A stretch of 38,922 bases of DNA from positions 1 through 38,922 of the forward strand of contig JAPKZH010000643.1 in NCBI GenBank assembly GCA_026393905.1, in the 5' to 3' direction. Of the stretch, positions 36,242 to 38,922 are shown in pieces; position 1 is the first letter of the stretch; each line of letters starts with the position of its first letter. Position numbers and translations under genes: made by a program. A model generated the notes under the pieces. It worked only from the letters and a program-made list of their open reading frames with translations. It was not told the DNA's origin and did no database searches. This DNA comes from Candidatus Aminicenantota bacterium (lineage in GTDB: Bacteria; Acidobacteriota; Aminicenantia; Aminicenantales; UBA4085).

Positions 36242-36439
36242 ATGCGTGTATGTCCTTTGCTTTTGCGCGCTATCAAATCCGGTCTTGGAGGGATAATTAG
36301 CAATCCCCAAAAGGGCGAGGCCGAATGTCTGGGAGAAGCTTGCGCCTGGTATGTATGGCCATCCGAGGGCCCGGGGGTTTCTAGAAGGACCCCGGGCGCG
36401 GGCGAATGCGCCATTAATAGAATCGCCGTCAAAGCTTAG
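36242..36439 (+). CDS. 65-aa Cys-containing small protein
   Basis: Strong SD TTAGGAGGTTAAAATG; cysteines in CPLLL, ECLGEACAWY, GECAI suggest a metal-binding small protein. Starts 20 nt after the preceding small ORF. Confidence 0.55.
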   Translation: MRVCPLLLRAIKSGLGGIISNPQKGEAECLGEACAWYVWPSEGPGVSRRTPGAGECAINRIAVKA

Positions 36440-36624
36440 GTCTCGTAAAATAACGGAGGCGCGTTCCTGAAGCTGGAACGCCCCTAGTAATCTGGCTTGC
36501 TTGACGTCAGCGAAATTCGGACAGGGATTGATTTCTCCTAAGCTATGGTTTCCAATAACAAATAGGGCGTCACGAAACTCATTGAAGAGTTAGGTTGGGA
36601 AGGAACGATTTCACATAGCGGATT

Positions 36625-37101
36625 TTATCCTCGTAACCCAGCCGATGAGCGGTCGACAACCTCATGATCGCTCAGGACGACTCTTTTCCACTCCCGATTG
36701 GCCCGGTACTTCTTAAAGTACCCGTAGGCGTTGCCGTACGGAGGACCGATCCTTCCCACCTTCACAGGGACATAAAAAATCTCCGGAGTGAGGCCGTGAC
36801 GGAAAGCGATGTCGAGCCACGACATCCCGCCGATCCGGAGATCGAGAACGACAGAAGGCTTGATCCGGGCCTGAGCGGCGAGAAAGAAAGCGACGGGCAG
36901 CTCCTCGTCACGGAGGCGGTAGCGCTCCCGGACGAGCATCACATCCCGCTGCGGAACGCCATAATAATCCCCGACGGCCAGATAGTAACCCTGGAGTTTT
37001 CCGTCGGCGAGGGACAACCCGAGATCGACCTGATTGACATGCGCTGCTGTCCATCCCGGAATCAGAAGAAGAAGCACTAAAACGATGGATTTTCTCATCA
37101 T
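36625..37101 (-). CDS. Exported protein of unknown function, possibly C-terminally truncated
   Basis: MMRKSIVLVLLLLIPGWTAAHVNQ signal peptide; ATG at 37101 preceded by CGAGGAGGCTCGC. Confidence 0.65.
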   Translation of the reverse strand: MMRKSIVLVLLLLIPGWTAAHVNQVDLGLSLADGKLQGYYLAVGDYYGVPQRDVMLVRERYRLRDEELPVAFFLAAQARIKPSVVLDLRIGGMSWLDIAFRHGLTPEIFYVPVKVGRIGPPYGNAYGYFKKYRANREWKRVVLSDHEVVDRSSAGLRG

Positions 37102-37574
37102 GCGAGCCTCCTCGACGGCATCCTCCCTTACTTGGGGAAGACCGCACTTTCGCTCATTATTCATCGGATGAATCACAAGGATCAGTGTGAAACGGACTTC
37201 GAACCGAGTCAATCGCCGCTAAGGATGATTCGGAGGGTAAGGGGAACGACCGGACGGCTAATCCAGGAGACTTGGATTTTAAGGAATTCATGAGGCGGGG
37301 GAAGGCCATTCCGGCGCAGGGACTAAATTTGTAAGAATTTGGTTTTTTGGCTGCACTGGCCGAGTGAACATCCTTGTCTCCATTCTCCCATCCAACCATC
37401 GTGTGGGATTGTAGCTTAGGACTCGAAAAGGTGTCAAGAACATCTGGAAAACACAAGAAAGTATCCCGGAAGCCGTTCGAAGCACCGGATTAGACGAAAA
37501 TTGGCCGGACCACTTATACCCCCTGTCCAGTTTTTGGGGAGTAGCTCACCTCAAGAACAAGGCCTACATCGAGA

Positions 37575-38177
37575 TCAAGTTCGAATCCGCTCTTTCACGA
37601 CCGCCCACAACCGGTCCCGCCCCTCGCCCGTCACCGACGAGTAAGGAATAAAATCGTCGTCGGCGACCAATCCCAGCCCTTCCTGCAGCCGACGAAGCGC
37701 ACTGACGCGCTCGCTCATTTTTAACTTGTCCACTTTCGTCGCCACCACGATGGGAGATCGTCCGACGGACGAGAGCCAGGCGATCGTCTGACTGTCTTGT
37801 TTGCTCAGCACCCGGCTTTCCACCAACAACACTACCGCGCGCAGCTGTTCACTCCCGTCGAGATACTGCTCGATCAATGGCGCCCACTGAGCCCGCAGCG
37901 CTTTCGACACCTTCGCGTATCCATACCCGGGCAAATCCACCACCACGAATCGCGCCAACCCAGGATCGTCGCTGGTGACTCGAAAGAGATTGACCAAGCG
38001 CGTCTTTCCCGGCGTGCGGCTCACCTTGGCTAGCCCCTTGCGCTGCAAGAGGGAGTTGATGAGAGAGGACTTTCCGACGTTCGACCGTCCGATAAAGGCG
38101 ACTTCCGGGAGTTCACCTTTCAGAAACTGTTCCGGCCCCGCACAACTTCTGATAAACTCTGCCGTGAGGATTCTCAT
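37575..38177 (-). CDS. engB: Ribosome biogenesis GTP-binding protein YihA/YsxC (EngB)
   Basis: EVAFIGRSNVGKSSLINSLL, SRTPGKTRLVNLF, VVDLPGYGYAKV, VVATKVDKL. ATG 38177 (alternative GTG 38192). Confidence 0.93.
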   Translation of the reverse strand: MRILTAEFIRSCAGPEQFLKGELPEVAFIGRSNVGKSSLINSLLQRKGLAKVSRTPGKTRLVNLFRVTSDDPGLARFVVVDLPGYGYAKVSKALRAQWAPLIEQYLDGSEQLRAVVLLVESRVLSKQDSQTIAWLSSVGRSPIVVATKVDKLKMSERVSALRRLQEGLGLVADDDFIPYSSVTGEGRDRLWAVVKERIRT

Positions 38178-38518
38178 GCCGCACCCATCCACCTATCAGA
38201 TACCATGTTATTGACACAGAATGGAAGCTCGATTCTCGAAGGGGGTGAACAGACTCAAGAGTGCGGAGGCAAGCCGGGGAACCGGGTTTTTGGTTTTACT
38301 CGTCCCGGCTTTTCTCATGGTCTTTAATCCTGTTGTCGAATCAGGCGGGCCCTCCGCATTTTTATTGGGTCCAAATATAAATACGAAACCGGTTTCCAAA
38401 ATGTTCCTTGACGAAAAAAAGATTCCCGGCCGGGAAGAGTTTTTCCTCATCTATGGTATTATTTGATCCGACGAGCCATGAGTACCCCTATGTCATCTTT
38501 CAACCGGTCTTGATCAAG

Positions 38519-38922
38519 ATGGAAAAGTATTCGCTGGTCGTGATCGGTGGCGGGCCGGCCGGACTCTTCTGCGCCTTGAGGGCGGCGGGAAACGGGCGAA
38601 AAATTCTGATCGTTGAAAAAAAGCCCCTGCCGGGCCGGAAGCTCCTCCTCTCCGGTTCGGGGCAGTGCAATATCACCCATGAAGAGGAAATCGGATCATT
38701 TCTTTCCCATTATGGAGACAACGGCTGGTTTCTCAAACCCGCCCTGATGAATTTCCAAAATCGGGATTTGATTTCGTTCTTCACAGAACGGGGACTGCCG
38801 CTCATCACGGAGCCCGGCGGAAAAGTGTTTCCCCTGTCCCGGAAGGCGTCCGGGATTTTGGATATTCTGGTCAAGGAATGTACGGCCGCCCATGTGGAGA
38901 TTCGATGTGGGGACCCGGTCTT
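38519..38922 (+). CDS. NAD(P)/FAD-dependent oxidoreductase, HI0933-like, partial (runs off window end)
   Basis: MEKYSLVVIGGGPAGLFCALRAAGNGRKILIVEKKPLPGRKLLLSGSGQCNITHEE. Confidence 0.9.
   Translation, partial: MEKYSLVVIGGGPAGLFCALRAAGNGRKILIVEKKPLPGRKLLLSGSGQCNITHEEEIGSFLSHYGDNGWFLKPALMNFQNRDLISFFTERGLPLITEPGGKVFPLSRKASGILDILVKECTAAHVEIRCGDPV

Noticed and set aside
36461-36481. GCGTTCC...GGAACGC hairpin after the small ORFs
   Set aside because: Only 7 bp and no U tract; could be a weak terminator but not supportable.
37157-37456. 99-aa minus ORF between the exported protein and engB
   Set aside because: No SD, no motif, composition not protein-like.
38221-38466. 81-aa + ORF before the flavoprotein
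   Set aside because: No clear SD or motif; could be a small membrane protein but support is too weak.

Overview
Gene-dense window (~39 kb) from a bacterial chromosome. Style suggests an Acidobacteriota/Aminicenantes-like heterotroph, but the taxon is a guess. Left part: partial lipoprotein, M24 peptidase, TPR protein, nitroreductase, metallophosphoesterase, GNAT, secreted debranching-type glycosidase, TonB-like protein. Middle: a minus-strand run of three paralogous AlkP-superfamily phosphodiesterases, a small RHH-like protein, an EMC3/DUF106 (Oxa1-superfamily)-like membrane protein and an aminotransferase. Then a minus-strand L-rhamnose cluster (rhaB, rhaA, GT39-TPR, HEAT, HD-GYP, GH78). Right part: YjbQ, RNase H-like/TPR protein, Zn-alcohol dehydrogenase, tRNA-Arg(ACG), and an accessory stretch (35.1-38.2 kb) with direct repeats, two small ORFs with strong Shine-Dalgarno sites, a possibly degraded secreted protein and engB. 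Most notable non-coding signals: a family of GGGGTCAAA-ended inverted repeats (REP/RAYT-like), a second GTCATTGCGAGG-type dispersed palindrome family, three overlapping hairpins in a divergent intergenic region, and a 19-nt-arm hairpin over a convergent gene junction. No CRISPR array, rRNA, transposase or integrase was seen. All family calls are by eye; no search was run.
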